NCBI GenBank assembly: GCA_021821225.1
Contig: JAKACR010000088.1
Location: forward strand, 1 to 9,866
Direction of reading: 5' to 3'
Origin: Bacillota bacterium
GTDB lineage: Bacteria; Bacillota; Bacilli; Alicyclobacillales; SLC66
DNA: 9,866 bases
Each line of letters opens with the position of its first letter. The first letter of the stretch is position 1. Position numbers and translations under genes: made by a program. Of this stretch, positions 1 through 6,683 are shown in pieces. The notes under the pieces were generated by a model, which was not told the DNA's origin, made no database searches, and worked only from the letters and a program-made list of their open reading frames with translations.

Positions 1-1
1 G

Positions 2-1498
2 CTCGCGGAAGACCCGGACTGTCTTTTGTTCGAGACGTTCTACGATCTGGAGGAACTGCGCACGGTGGTCCGGGCGGCGCGCAGATTGACAGACCGTCCG
101 TTGATCGCGCAACTGGCCCTGGTGGACCTGACGGTCACGCGCGACGGGGTGGCGGTTGGCGACGCCTTCACCCGGCTCATCGAGGAGGGGGCGACGGTTG
201 TCGGACTGAATTGTCGGCTTGGCCCTGCCGATATGGAGAGGGCGTTTGCGAAAGCCGCACTGCAGCCGTCCATGCGATTGTCCGCGTTGCCAAACGCGGG
301 ATTGCTCAGCGTGACGGACGGGCGTTACGCGTATGCGGCGGAACCGGAGTACTTCGGCCGCGCTGCAGGGGTTTTTCGTGATCTCGGCGTTCGTATCGTG
401 GGCGGTTGTTGTGGGACCACGCCGGAGCACATCCGACAGATGGCGGATGCCGTGCGCGGACTTGCCCCGTTGTGCCCGGAACCGACCGCCGTGGCGCGGG
501 AAGCGGTGCTTGAAATTGGACGGGATGCAGGGCGCGAACTCGCGTCGCCGGCGACGGGCGATGGAAGAGGGCGGGCGGCGCTGGTGCGACCGGCGTTCGT
601 GCATGAAAGAGTCCGACGCGGCGAGCGCGCGGTGATCGTGGAACTCGATCCGCCCAAGGACCTGTCGCCCGACAGCTTTCTGGAGGGCGCGCGGGCGCTG
701 CGCGATGCCGGCGCGCACGCGGTGACGCTGGCGGACAATTCACTGGCCATCATGCGGATGAGCAATATGGCGCTCGGCGCGCTCATGAAGCAACACGGCG
801 TGGAGCCGCTTTTGCACATCGCGTGTCGCGACCGCAATCTGCTCGGCCAGCAGTCGCATCTGCTCGGCCTGCACGCGCTCGGCATCCACCAGGTGCTCGT
901 CGTGACGGGCGATCCGTCGCGCTTCGGAGATTATCCCGGCGCCACATCCGTTTACGATGTGTCCTCATTTGACATGATCCGCATGGTGAAACAGTTGAAT
1001 GAGGGCGTCGCATTTTCCGGACGCGCGCTTGCCAAGCGGGCGCATTTTGCCGTGGGCGCGGCATTCAATCCGCACGTGCGCCACCTGGACAAGGCGATTG
1101 CGCGCCTGGAGCGGAAGGTTGAGGCGGGCGCAGATTTTATCATGACACAGCCGATCTTCGATCCCGCCATGTTTGCTGTTTTGCGCGAGGCGACACGCCA
1201 TATTCCGGCTCCTGTGTTTGTAGGCGTCATGCCACTGCTCAGTTCGCGCAACGCCGAGTTTTTGCACAACGAGGTGCCCGGCATCCGGCTGACCGACGAA
1301 GCGCGCGCGCGAATGGCGCAGTTCAAGGGTGCGCGCGCACGGGAGGAAGGGGTGGCGCTGGCGCGCGAACTGATCGACGCGGCGGCGGAGTGGTTCAACG
1401 GCATTTACCTCATCACACCGATGATGCGCTACGAGATGACCGTGGAATTGACGGCCTATGCGCGGACGTTCTCCGCCCGTGGCGAAGCGCCGCAGTGA
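2..1498 (+). CDS. yitJ: Bifunctional homocysteine S-methyltransferase / 5,10-methylenetetrahydrofolate reductase, 5'-truncated (YitJ type)
   Basis: Cytoplasmic enzyme of methionine and one-carbon metabolism. The N-terminal module moves a methyl group to homocysteine; the C-terminal FAD module reduces methylene-THF to methyl-THF. The frame is open to the left edge and reads LAEDPDCLLFETF, matching the middle of a homocysteine methyltransferase, so the TTG at 26 is internal and roughly 110-120 N-terminal residues are missing (family length about 612, 498 visible). Visible residues 1-160 carry the zinc ligands: Cys71 in GLNC, then Cys136 and Cys137 in GGCCGT. From about residue 195 the MTHFR module shows VELDPP (Glu214, likely the catalytic Glu) and VTGDPSRFGDYPGATSVYDVSS (Asp304 in the GD motif). 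The frame is intact to TGA. Followed by 180 bp of noncoding DNA, so it probably ends its own transcript. Its promoter, and any SAM riboswitch, lie outside the window. Domain assignment is firm; the symbol is by similarity to B. subtilis. Confidence 0.93.
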   Translation, partial: LAEDPDCLLFETFYDLEELRTVVRAARRLTDRPLIAQLALVDLTVTRDGVAVGDAFTRLIEEGATVVGLNCRLGPADMERAFAKAALQPSMRLSALPNAGLLSVTDGRYAYAAEPEYFGRAAGVFRDLGVRIVGGCCGTTPEHIRQMADAVRGLAPLCPEPTAVAREAVLEIGRDAGRELASPATGDGRGRAALVRPAFVHERVRRGERAVIVELDPPKDLSPDSFLEGARALRDAGAHAVTLADNSLAIMRMSNMALGALMKQHGVEPLLHIACRDRNLLGQQSHLLGLHALGIHQVLVVTGDPSRFGDYPGATSVYDVSSFDMIRMVKQLNEGVAFSGRALAKRAHFAVGAAFNPHVRHLDKAIARLERKVEAGADFIMTQPIFDPAMFAVLREATRHIPAPVFVGVMPLLSSRNAEFLHNEVPGIRLTDEARARMAQFKGARAREEGVALARELIDAAAEWFNGIYLITPMMRYEMTVELTAYARTFSARGEAPQ

Positions 1499-1510
1499 AC
1501 ACCGCAGCGA

Positions 1511-1540
1511 AGCGCCGCACCCGGTGGGAACCGCGGCGTT
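1511..1540 (+). other. GC-rich hairpin just after the yitJ stop
   Basis: AGCGCCGC (1511-1518) pairs with GCGGCGTT (1533-1540): six GC pairs plus a G-U and an A-U, with a 14-base loop. It starts 13 bases after the stop codon. No T-tract follows, so on its own it is not a standard intrinsic terminator; it could stabilise the 3' end of the transcript or slow polymerase ahead of the next hairpin. Confidence 0.4.
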
Positions 1541-1547
1541 CGTTGGC

Positions 1548-1590
1548 AGGGGGTATCCTGTTTTCCGACAATAGCATCTGCCCCCTTTTT
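1548..1590 (+). terminator. Possible weak intrinsic terminator after yitJ
   Basis: AGGGGGTA (1548-1555) pairs with TGCCCCCT (1579-1586), with one G-U pair, and five Ts run from 1586 to 1590. The loop is 23 bases, longer than usual, and the T-tract is short. Position fits: after the yitJ stop and before the ytoI promoter. A second hairpin lies just upstream at 1511-1540. Call is tentative. Confidence 0.4.
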
Positions 1591-1619
1591 GAACGACCTC
1601 TAATACAGAAAAGGTTGTC

Positions 1620-1661
1620 TGTCGTCAAGCTGTCTCCCTGTCGTATAATAGCTTGATGACA
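1620..1661. promoter_or_regulatory. Inverted repeat enclosing the ytoI promoter, candidate operator
   Basis: TGTCGTCAAGCT (1620-1631) and AGCTTGATGACA (1650-1661) are inverted repeats matching at 11 of 12 positions, separated by 18 bp. The left arm covers the -35 and the right arm covers the expected start site, with the -10 between. Because most of it lies upstream of the start site it should act as DNA rather than as an RNA hairpin. A dimeric or tetrameric repressor bound to both arms would block this promoter. The likeliest candidate is the winged-helix YtoI protein encoded 18 bp downstream, but that is inference. Confidence 0.55.
1622..1649 (+). promoter_or_regulatory. Sigma-A-type promoter for ytoI
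   Basis: A perfect TATAAT lies at 1644-1649. With a 16-bp spacer the -35 is TCGTCA (1622-1627), four of six matches to TTGACA. Transcription would start near 1655-1656, giving a leader of about 23 bases before the ATG at 1679. TTGTCT at 1615-1620 looks more like a -35 but is 23 bp from the -10, too far. The whole element sits inside an inverted repeat (1620-1661). Confidence 0.7.
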
Positions 1662-1678
1662 CAAGAGGGCGGGACGCC

Positions 1679-2983
1679 ATGTCGACCAAACACGATCAGA
1701 TTCTGCAACATATCGAGACACTGCCTGTCGGCAGGCGCATCTCTGTGCGCCAGATTGCCAAACACCTGTCGGTCAGCGAAGGAACGGCGTACCGCGCGAT
1801 CAAGGAGGCGGAGGGTCAGGGCCTGGTCACGACGATCGAGCGGGTTGGTACGGTGCGAATCGAGCGCAAGGCGCGGCGCGACATCGACCGCCTGACGTTC
1901 GCGGAGGTTGTGAACATTGTTGACGGGACGATGCTCGGCGGCCGTTCCGGCCTATACAAGACCCTGCACAAATTCGTAATTGGCGCGATGGAGATCGACG
2001 CCATGATGAAGTATATCGATCCAGGGTCGCTCGTGATTGTCGGCAACCGGGAGCGGGTTCACCTGGCATCGCTCCAGCAGGGCGCCGCCGTGCTGATCAC
2101 GGGCGGATTCAGTACCAACGCGGCGGTCGTCGAACTGGCCGACCGTCTGGAATTGCCGATTATTTCCTCAGCTTATGACACGTTTTCGGTGGCGTCCCTG
2201 ATCAATCGCGCAATCTACGATCGCCTGATCAAAAAGGACATCCTGCTCGTGGAAGATATTCTCAGCAAGGACATGCCGGCGGTCATGCGCGCCGAACAGA
2301 CCGTTGCCGATTACCGGCGACTCGTCGAGAGCACAGGCCATTCGCGCTTTCCCGTGCTGCAGGGCGACGGCCGTCTGGTCGGCGTGATTGCCGCCAAGGA
2401 TGTGTACGGACAAGGGGCGGAAGTGCAGATTGGACGCGTGATGACCCGCCAGTTCATCTCAGTGACGCCAAAGACGTCCGTCGCCTCGACCGCGCACATG
2501 ATGGTGTGGGAAGGGCTGGAACTCCTCCCTGTGCTGGATTTTCGCCGGCTCGTCGGTGTGGTGAGCCGCCAGGACGTGATCAAGGCCCTGCAGTACAATC
2601 AGAAGCAGCCGCAGTTGGCCGAGACCATGGAGGATGCGGTCCTGGCGCATTTCCAGGATGCGTCGGAAGAAGATGTCGTGAGTCTGTCCGGCGATGTGAC
2701 GCCGCAGATGACGACGCACCACGGTGGTCTGTCGGCCGGCGCTTTCATGACGGTGCTTGGCGAGACGGCGATGCGCGCGGTGCGCAGAGTGCGCGACGCG
2801 AATATGCTGTTTGAAAATGTGACGCTGTATTTTTTGAAACCCGTACAGATCGAGCAGTATGTCGAGGCGCGCGCGCGCGTGATCGAGTGCGGGCGCAAGG
2901 TGGGGAAGGTCGATGTGGAACTGTTCCGCGGCTCCGAACTCGTCGGCAAGGCGCTGGTCACCATACAGTTGCTGGAACGCTGA
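1679..2983 (+). CDS. ytoI: YtoI-type regulator: winged helix, DRTGG, two CBS, hotdog domain
   Basis: Soluble protein of 434 residues (B. subtilis YtoI is about 439), function not established. Domains in order: winged helix-turn-helix at 1-62 (SVRQIAKHLSVSEGTAYRAIKEAE); DRTGG-like domain at about 72-185, with ITGGFSTN and SAYDTFSVASLINRAI (Tyr166 region); CBS 1 at about 193-250 and CBS 2 at about 253-312; PaaI-like hotdog fold at about 325-434 with HHGG at 347-350. CBS pairs usually bind adenine nucleotides, and hotdog domains bind acyl-CoA or hydrolyse acyl thioesters. ATG is preceded by GAGGG at a 9-base spacing and by a strong promoter. The only ATG-started gene here. Likely a ligand-sensing transcription factor, perhaps autoregulated through the inverted repeat at its promoter; thioesterase activity is possible but unproven. 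No truncation or frameshift seen. Confidence 0.88.
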   Translation: MSTKHDQILQHIETLPVGRRISVRQIAKHLSVSEGTAYRAIKEAEGQGLVTTIERVGTVRIERKARRDIDRLTFAEVVNIVDGTMLGGRSGLYKTLHKFVIGAMEIDAMMKYIDPGSLVIVGNRERVHLASLQQGAAVLITGGFSTNAAVVELADRLELPIISSAYDTFSVASLINRAIYDRLIKKDILLVEDILSKDMPAVMRAEQTVADYRRLVESTGHSRFPVLQGDGRLVGVIAAKDVYGQGAEVQIGRVMTRQFISVTPKTSVASTAHMMVWEGLELLPVLDFRRLVGVVSRQDVIKALQYNQKQPQLAETMEDAVLAHFQDASEEDVVSLSGDVTPQMTTHHGGLSAGAFMTVLGETAMRAVRRVRDANMLFENVTLYFLKPVQIEQYVEARARVIECGRKVGKVDVELFRGSELVGKALVTIQLLER

Positions 2984-3006
2984 CGGGCGAAGAGCAGGAT
3001 CGCCCG
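2984..3006 (+). other. Hairpin directly after the ytoI stop
   Basis: CGGGCGA (2984-2990) is perfectly complementary to TCGCCCG (3000-3006), leaving a 9-base loop, and begins at the base after the ytoI stop. No T-tract follows, so it is probably not an intrinsic terminator. The left arm could pair equally with the same sequence in the second or third tandem repeat unit downstream, giving alternative structures. Confidence 0.4.
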
Positions 3007-3042
3007 CAGAAAGATCGCCCGCGGAAGGATCGCCCGCGGCCC
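2998..3042 (+). repeat. Three tandem 15-bp repeats between ytoI and dnaE
   Basis: The units are GATCGCCCGCAGAAA (2998-3012), GATCGCCCGCGGAAG (3013-3027) and GATCGCCCGCGGCCC (3028-3042). The first ten bases are identical in all three and the period is exactly 15. The period is a multiple of three and the frame of dnaE is open through it (it would read DRPxK repeats), but no ribosome binding site supports translation here. Most simply a short slippage-prone tandem array in the untranslated spacer. Confidence 0.8.
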
Positions 3043-3108
3043 AACCGGAGTCGTGCCGTGGCTGGCGCACCGAACCGTTGGGGAGACTGTCGGCGCAGGT
3101 GTCGCGGG

Positions 3109-3113
3109 GGAGG
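3109..3113 (+). promoter_or_regulatory. Shine-Dalgarno site that fixes the dnaE start
   Basis: GGAGG within a G-rich run lies 7 bases before the GTG at 3121 but only 1 base before the ATG at 3115. The normal spacing favours GTG 3121, and the resulting N-terminus MSKFAHLRVFSEYSLL lines up with B. subtilis DnaE (MSFVHLQVHSGYSLL, as I recall it). Confidence 0.8.
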
Positions 3114-3120
3114 GATGAGC

Positions 3121-6100
3121 GTGTCGAAGTTTGCCCATTTGCGGGTATTCAGCGAATACAGCCTGCTGTACAGTGCAGCCCGCATTGCGCAGGTTGCGGA
3201 GCGGGCGAAGCGAGACGGGATGGCGGCCGTCGGGGTGACTGACCGGGGCGGTCTGTTTGGCGCGGTGACCACTTGGCGGACTCTGCGCGACGCGGGGTTG
3301 AAGCCGGTGCTTGGGCTGACCGTACAGATCGCAAAACGTCGCGACCGATCAGTCGAGGGACGAGCGCAGCCAATGGAACTGGCTCTGCTGGCCGAAACGT
3401 TCTCCGGCTATGAGGCGCTTGTCGCACTCGCGACGGACGCCGCACAAAACGATCCCGAAGGGCTGGCGCGCAATACGTTCGAGGAGGTGGCGCAGCGCGC
3501 GCACGACGGCGTCATCTGTCTGACGGGCGGGCGAAACGGCGCGCTCGGGGCGTCGCTTGCCGGGAATGATGAGAAAAATGCGCTGCGGATGCTCGCTCGG
3601 CTATCCGAGGTGTTCGGGCCGGACGGTGTGTACGTGGAACTGCAGGCAACCGGCGCGACCGGCGAGAGTGAGCGGATGGCGCAGGCGGCTCGTCTGGCCG
3701 GGATCGCGGGGTTGCCCACCGTGGCGACCGCCCCGGTCAGACACCTCGAACCGCAGGATCTGCGTCTCGTCGATGTCCTGCAGGCGGTTCGCGACGGCGG
3801 CACGCTGGCGGACGCCGCCGCGCTGCGCGAACCCGGCGCAAATTTTTCGTTTCGCAGCACGGCACAGATGGCGACGCTGTTTCGCGGATACGAGAGCGCT
3901 CTGGAGGCCACGGTGGAGATCGCCTGCCGCGCCGGATTGGAACTGCCGCTGGGCAAACTGCGCCTGCCGCGTTTTCCGGCGCCGCAAGGGCGGACGGAGG
4001 AGGACTATCTGTGTGAAGTGGCCCGCGCCGGCCTGGCCGCGCGCCGTCTGCTGGAGGAGGAGCCGTATCGCGAGCGGCTGGAGTGGGAACTCGCAGTCAT
4101 TGTACAGATGGGGTTCGCTGGCTACTTCCTGACGGTCTGGGATTTTGTGCGCTACGCCAAGGACCACGACATCTCGGTGGGCCCCGGCCGCGGATCAGCC
4201 GCAGGGAGTCTTGTCGCGTACGCGCTTGCCATCACGGATGTCGATCCGCTGCGCCACGGATTGCTGTTCGAGCGGTTTCTCAATCCGGAGCGGGTGAGCA
4301 TGCCGGACATCGACATCGACTTTGAGACGGAACGCCGCTATGAAGTGATCGAGTACGTTGCGCGACGTTATGGCCGGGAGCGCGTGGCGCAGATCGGCAC
4401 ATTCGGCACCCTGGCGGCGCGCGCGGCGATTCGCGATGTGGGCCGTGTGCTGCAGGCGCCGGCCGCGGAGATCGACAGGCTGGCGGGGAAAATACCCGGC
4501 GGTCCCGGTATCACGCTCGACCAGGTATGGGAACAGGACGGCGACATCGAACGGCTGGTGGCGCAAAGACCGGCGCTCGCGCGCGTCTGGGAACTCGCGC
4601 GCGGCATCGAAGGGCTGCCGCGGCACGTGTCGACGCACGCGGCGGGCGTCGTGATCGCGGCGCAGCCGCTTACGGCGCTCGTGCCGCTCATGAGCGGCGT
4701 GGAGGGGCTGCATGTCACGCAGTATGCGATGGAGGACATCGAAGCGCTTGGGTTGCTCAAGATGGATTTTCTCGGTCTGCGGGCCCTGACGCAGTGCGAC
4801 CGGACCGTGCGCTTTGTGGAGCGCGTGCGCGGCGTGCGCCTGCGTTACGAAGACTTCTCGTTTGACGGGCCGACGCGCGCGCTGCTTGCGGACGGCGATA
4901 CGGACGGCTGCTTTCAACTGGAATCCGCCGGGGTCAAGCAGGTGTTGCGCGACATGCGGCCTGTGGACCTGGAGGATCTGATCGCGGTCATCTCCCTTTA
5001 CCGGCCTGGACCCATGGAGCAGATCGGACCGTTTCTGCGCGCCCGCGCCGGGCTCGCGCCGATCCGCTATGAGGCGCCTGAACTGGAACCGATTCTCGCG
5101 CCGACTTACGGCATCATCGTCTACCAGGAACAGATCATGCAGATCGCGGCCGCGATGGCCGGGTTCACGCTGGGACAGGCGGACGAGTTGCGCCGCGCCG
5201 TGGCGAAAAAGAAGCGTGGCGCGCTTGACGCCGTGCGCGATCGGTTCGTTGCCGGCTGTGTGGCGCGCGGCGAGCCGAACGCCGTGGCGGAGAGGGTGTA
5301 CGACCTGATCGAGCGCTTTGCGGATTACGGATTCAACCGTTCACACGCCGCGGCGTATGCGCTGCTCGCCCTGCGCACCGCCTATCTCAAGGCGAACTAC
5401 CGCGCGGAGTTCATGGCTTCCCTGATTTCCGACAGTGTTTCGCGTCCCGACAAAGTGGCGCAGTATGCCGAGGCGGCGCGGCGCGCGGGTGTGCCCGTGC
5501 TGCCTCCGGACGTCAACCGCGGCGAAGGGGACTGCGTGCCGGAACGTCTGGAGAACGGTGCAATCGGCATCCGGTTGGGGCTGTACGCGATCAAGCATGT
5601 CGGCGTCAGCGCGGTTGACGCCATCCTGAAGGAGCGTACCGGGCACGGCGCCTACCGGTCACTGGCGGATTTTGCGGCGCGCGTCGACGCGCGTGCGGCG
5701 GGAAAGCGCGTGCTGGAACACCTGATCAAGGCCGGCGCGTTTGACGGGTTCCGGCGTTCGCGCGCGGATTGCCTGACGGAGCTGGAACACCTGGAGGTGC
5801 GGGGCAATCGCGCGCGCGCGGGCGAACAACTGTCTTTGCTGGCCGTCTCTACAGCCGATGGCGTTCCGTCCGCCGTCGCTGTCGACGTGCGGGACGATCC
5901 GCGCGCCGTGCTGCAATGGGAGCGCGAATTGGTGGGATTCTCCGTATCGGTCGATTCGTATGCGCAATTGCGCAGTGTCCAGACAGAGCACGGCATGGGG
6001 GATCTGGCGACGGAACGCGCGCAGAGCGCGCATGCGCACGAACAAGGCTTTGCGTGGACGGGCAGGCTGGCGGGCAAGGTGGCGCGCGTGCGCCTGCGCC

Positions 6101-6543
6101 GGACCAGGCGGGGGGAACAGATGGCGTTTTTCACGCTGGAAGACGCGTCCGCCCAGGTGGATCTCGTCGTGTTTCCGGCGGTCTTTCGGACACTTTCCAG
6201 ACTTCCCGAAGACGGGGAAGTCGTCCTTGTCCGGGCGCGCGCCGACACAAAGAGCGGGGAGTGGATCGCGTCGGCGGTCGAAACGTGGCGCCCGGTCATG
6301 TACATCAAGATCGACGAGCGGCTGGAAGGCGATATCGCGGCGCTGCGCCAGTTGAGACAGGTGCTGCTGGAACACGCAAGCTCGAAAGGCGCAAGTGAGG
6401 AGCGCGCGGACGAGGTGGGCGTGACGCTGCTCTACACCTCGGGCAAGGCGCGCCGTCTGGAAAATCTGACGGTGCATCCGTCGCCTGCCCTGCTGCAGGC
6501 AATCGAACAATTGACCGGTTCCTCCGCGGTGCGCATCATGTGA
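3121..6543 (+). CDS. dnaE: DNA polymerase III alpha subunit (DnaE)
   Basis: C-family replicative DNA polymerase, 1140 residues from the GTG start (B. subtilis DnaE about 1115). PHP domain at about 1-210, then palm, thumb and fingers. The catalytic aspartates are visible: Asp396 and Asp398 in PDIDIDF, and Asp549 in KMDFLGL. GPGRGSAAGSLVAYAL marks the palm. QLSLL at 903-907 resembles a sliding-clamp-binding motif. An OB fold follows at about 975-1060 (FAWTGRLAGKVARVRLRR). There is no E. coli-like tau-binding tail. The PHP domain has lost most metal ligands (Phe10, Arg42, Thr67, Gly137, Pro205, Arg207), so intrinsic proofreading is unlikely. In Bacillales DnaE works beside PolC, extending primers at the fork; PolC would be elsewhere. 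No promoter is evident in the 137 bp after ytoI, so co-transcription is likely. Identity is firm; the start rests on Shine-Dalgarno spacing. Confidence 0.96.
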   Translation: MSKFAHLRVFSEYSLLYSAARIAQVAERAKRDGMAAVGVTDRGGLFGAVTTWRTLRDAGLKPVLGLTVQIAKRRDRSVEGRAQPMELALLAETFSGYEALVALATDAAQNDPEGLARNTFEEVAQRAHDGVICLTGGRNGALGASLAGNDEKNALRMLARLSEVFGPDGVYVELQATGATGESERMAQAARLAGIAGLPTVATAPVRHLEPQDLRLVDVLQAVRDGGTLADAAALREPGANFSFRSTAQMATLFRGYESALEATVEIACRAGLELPLGKLRLPRFPAPQGRTEEDYLCEVARAGLAARRLLEEEPYRERLEWELAVIVQMGFAGYFLTVWDFVRYAKDHDISVGPGRGSAAGSLVAYALAITDVDPLRHGLLFERFLNPERVSMPDIDIDFETERRYEVIEYVARRYGRERVAQIGTFGTLAARAAIRDVGRVLQAPAAEIDRLAGKIPGGPGITLDQVWEQDGDIERLVAQRPALARVWELARGIEGLPRHVSTHAAGVVIAAQPLTALVPLMSGVEGLHVTQYAMEDIEALGLLKMDFLGLRALTQCDRTVRFVERVRGVRLRYEDFSFDGPTRALLADGDTDGCFQLESAGVKQVLRDMRPVDLEDLIAVISLYRPGPMEQIGPFLRARAGLAPIRYEAPELEPILAPTYGIIVYQEQIMQIAAAMAGFTLGQADELRRAVAKKKRGALDAVRDRFVAGCVARGEPNAVAERVYDLIERFADYGFNRSHAAAYALLALRTAYLKANYRAEFMASLISDSVSRPDKVAQYAEAARRAGVPVLPPDVNRGEGDCVPERLENGAIGIRLGLYAIKHVGVSAVDAILKERTGHGAYRSLADFAARVDARAAGKRVLEHLIKAGAFDGFRRSRADCLTELEHLEVRGNRARAGEQLSLLAVSTADGVPSAVAVDVRDDPRAVLQWERELVGFSVSVDSYAQLRSVQTEHGMGDLATERAQSAHAHEQGFAWTGRLAGKVARVRLRRTRRGEQMAFFTLEDASAQVDLVVFPAVFRTLSRLPEDGEVVLVRARADTKSGEWIASAVETWRPVMYIKIDERLEGDIAALRQLRQVLLEHASSKGASEERADEVGVTLLYTSGKARRLENLTVHPSPALLQAIEQLTGSSAVRIM

Positions 6544-6591
6544 CAGCACTCGCCCGCATCTAACATTTTCTGCGCACCGTGCGCATCATGT
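6529..6591 (+). repeat. 13-bp direct repeat with a 50-bp period across the dnaE stop
   Basis: GTGCGCATCATGT occurs exactly at 6529-6541 and again at 6579-6591. The first copy encodes the last residues of DnaE (VRIM) and the first base of the stop; the second lies in the spacer. The intervening sequences are not otherwise alike. Could be a remnant of a small duplication, or paired protein-binding sites. Confidence 0.75.
6571..6585. promoter_or_regulatory. 15-bp palindrome in the dnaE to accD spacer
   Basis: TGCGCAC-C-GTGCGCA is a perfect dyad around one central base. In RNA it would form a 6-bp stem with a 3-base loop. A second pairing is possible between CTGCGC (6570-6575) and GCGCAG (6603-6608), which is followed by the T-rich CTTTTCTT (6609-6616); this could be a weak terminator for dnaE. 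Another six-T run is at 6627-6632. Either an operator or part of dnaE transcript termination; I cannot decide between them. Confidence 0.4.
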
Positions 6592-6614
6592 CGAGCTTTA
6601 CCGCGCAGCTTTTC

Positions 6615-6644
6615 TTGCACGCTCAGTTTTTTGCATGGTAATAT
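6615..6644 (+). promoter_or_regulatory. Probable promoter for the small gene, accD, accA, pfkA operon
   Basis: TTGCAC (6615-6620) is a partial -35 (three of six). After 18 bp comes TAATAT (6639-6644), four of six for a -10 and preceded by TG plus one base, an extended -10. Transcription would start near 6651, about 33 bases before the GTG at 6684. The spacer here is visibly more AT-rich than the coding DNA around it, which supports the call. Confidence 0.55.
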
Positions 6645-6683
6645 GGACTTATTCGACTCAAAGTCAATCGGGAGGCGGCGACC

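Noticed and set aside
26..28. TTG at 26 as the true start of the first gene
   Set aside because: The frame is open to the window edge, the residues before it match the family, and the protein would lack the first part of its methyltransferase barrel.
1615..1649. TTGTCT at 1615-1620 as the -35 of the ytoI promoter
   Set aside because: The 23-bp spacing to TATAAT is too long; TCGTCA at 1622-1627 gives 16 bp.
2998..3042. Three direct repeats considered as a CRISPR array
   Set aside because: Units are 15 bp and directly adjacent with no spacers, and no cas gene is present.
2887..3120. Upstream extension of the dnaE frame, including DRPxK repeats
   Set aside because: It overlaps ytoI, lacks a ribosome binding site, and DnaE proteins begin at the PHP domain; GTG 3121 has ideal Shine-Dalgarno spacing.
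5659..6549. Minus-strand open frame of 296 codons opposite the 3' part of dnaE
   Set aside because: Composition is typical of an antisense shadow and no family motif is visible; dnaE on the + strand is certain here.
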